This document shows positions 5,609-6,334 of a stretch of 6,334 nucleotides of DNA, in pieces. Each line of letters starts with the position of its first letter. Position 1 is the stretch's first letter. Origin of the DNA: Spirochaetales bacterium (GTDB lineage: Bacteria > Spirochaetota > Spirochaetia > DSM-27196 > SLST01). Made by a program: the position numbers and the translations under genes. The notes under the pieces were generated by a model, which worked only from the letters and a program-made list of their open reading frames with translations, was not told the DNA's origin and did not search any database. Where the stretch lies: the NCBI GenBank assembly GCA_007130265.1, contig SLST01000269.1:1-6334 (forward strand), given 5' to 3'.

Positions 5609-5643
5609 GGAAGGGAGCCGGCGATTCGCCGCAGGAGGTCACC

Positions 5644-6334
5644 GTGGAACAGTCGTGGCAACTCGCCCGGAAGAGTGCGCTCGCGCCGCACGAGAGGAGC
5701 GACCGGCTCTTCTTCTTCTCGGAAGAGCTTCCGGAGCAGTCTCGTAACCTCACACGGCGGTATGCCCCGGTCGAGAAGCTTGGTCCGGTCCGGATGCAGG
5801 ACGGCGGATTCTCCGTCGCGACCTTCTGCGGGACGATCGTGCCGGCCGACGACGGGACGCTTCGCATGTACGCCACGGCGAGGAGCAGCGGTCTGATGCG
5901 CGTCGTGCTCCTCCTGAGTGCGGACGGGCTGACATGGACCGCGCCCGACCTGCGGCAGGAAGTGCGTCCCGGACTGCCGTCGAACACGCTCGTGTTCGAC
6001 GGCGCGCCGAACTCACCCGTCGGCGCTGCTCCCGAAATCACCACGCCCGACGGACGTACCATAACCGGCGAGCCGGCGCGCACGACCCACGACCAGGTGG
6101 GTCAACCGCAGGTGATCCGGCTCGAAGACGGCCGATGGCGGATGTACTACTGGCACCACCAGCACGGGTGGGGCAGGGTGCCCTATCTCTATACGATCGC
6201 CGAGAGCGACGATGGAATCAGGTGGCGCGTGCCGGACTACGAGAGTCCCGCACTGAATGCGCACTGGTGCGGCGACGGGTCGCAGCTCGAGGAGGCGCAG
6301 CGTCTTGCCGAACTCAGCAGACGAACCAACGATG
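5644..6334 (+). CDS. Beta-propeller, glycoside-hydrolase-like protein, cut by the right edge
   Basis: The open frame runs off the window after 230 residues. The GTG start has an excellent ribosome site, AGGAGGT (5633-5639), 4 nt upstream. There is no signal peptide or membrane segment, so the part seen is probably cytoplasmic. Two blade-like units are visible. One is near residues 60-102 (GTIVPADDGTLRMYATAR, then LLLSADGLTWTAPD). The other is near 153-198 (GQPQVIRLEDGRWRMYYW, then TIAESDDGIRWRVPD). The alternation of 'DG.(W/L)RMYY' strands with 'S.DG..W..P' strands is typical of five-bladed propeller glycosidases (GH32/GH43/GH117-type) and sialidase-like proteins. The exact family and catalytic acids cannot be assigned from this fragment. 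It is divergent from the hemolysin III gene. Confidence 0.75.
   Translation, partial: MEQSWQLARKSALAPHERSDRLFFFSEELPEQSRNLTRRYAPVEKLGPVRMQDGGFSVATFCGTIVPADDGTLRMYATARSSGLMRVVLLLSADGLTWTAPDLRQEVRPGLPSNTLVFDGAPNSPVGAAPEITTPDGRTITGEPARTTHDQVGQPQVIRLEDGRWRMYYWHHQHGWGRVPYLYTIAESDDGIRWRVPDYESPALNAHWCGDGSQLEEAQRLAELSRRTND

Noticed and set aside
4842..6083. 413-codon minus-strand open frame spanning three real genes
   Set aside because: It crosses the hemolysin III gene in the wrong frame and is antisense to the propeller gene; low-complexity Arg-rich translation with no domain.

Overview
The window is GC-rich and densely packed. It holds seven protein-coding genes: five complete and two cut by the window edges. 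The best guess for the host is a high-GC spirochaete (Spirochaetota). This rests mainly on the lipoprotein with a BspA-type leucine-rich repeat domain, an InlB-type repeat and a C-terminal GTYxxDGxxW-like end, an architecture common in Treponema and its relatives. It is an inference of moderate to low confidence. No rRNA, tRNA, transposase, CRISPR array or phage gene was seen.

Layout, left to right. (1) 1-295, minus: the N-terminal 98 residues of an unrecognised multi-spanning membrane protein. (2) 408-1121, plus: a Rossmann-fold methyltransferase of the type often labelled 'spermidine synthase', divergent from (1). (3) 1149-1625, minus: a short-chain flavodoxin, convergent with (2). (4) 1717-2880, minus: a surface lipoprotein with one InlB B-repeat and about eight BspA-type leucine-rich repeats. 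(5) 3084-3743, plus: a stand-alone cobalamin-binding protein that looks like the light-sensing half of CarH-type B12 photoreceptors without the DNA-binding domain. (6) 3763-4857, plus: a soluble PAS-like histidine kinase 19 bp downstream. (7) 4865-5488, minus: a hemolysin III/PAQR-family membrane protein that appears to start with ATT. (8) 5644-6334, plus: the start of a beta-propeller protein resembling glycoside hydrolases, running off the right edge.

The part most worth attention is the two-gene unit 3084-4857. The first protein carries the W-x9-EH signature of B12 photoreceptors and an E-x-H-x-x-G cobalamin-ligand motif. The second is a cytoplasmic kinase with all core HisKA/HATPase motifs but no receiver and no adjacent response regulator. 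A near-ideal sigma-70 promoter (TTGACA, 17 bp, TTGAAT) precedes the pair. My inference is a split B12-based light, redox or cobalamin sensor in which the cobalamin protein signals through the kinase.

Other points of interest are the likely ATT start of the hemolysin III gene, a hairpin that contains both stop codons of the convergent kinase/hemolysin III pair, and three divergent promoter regions.
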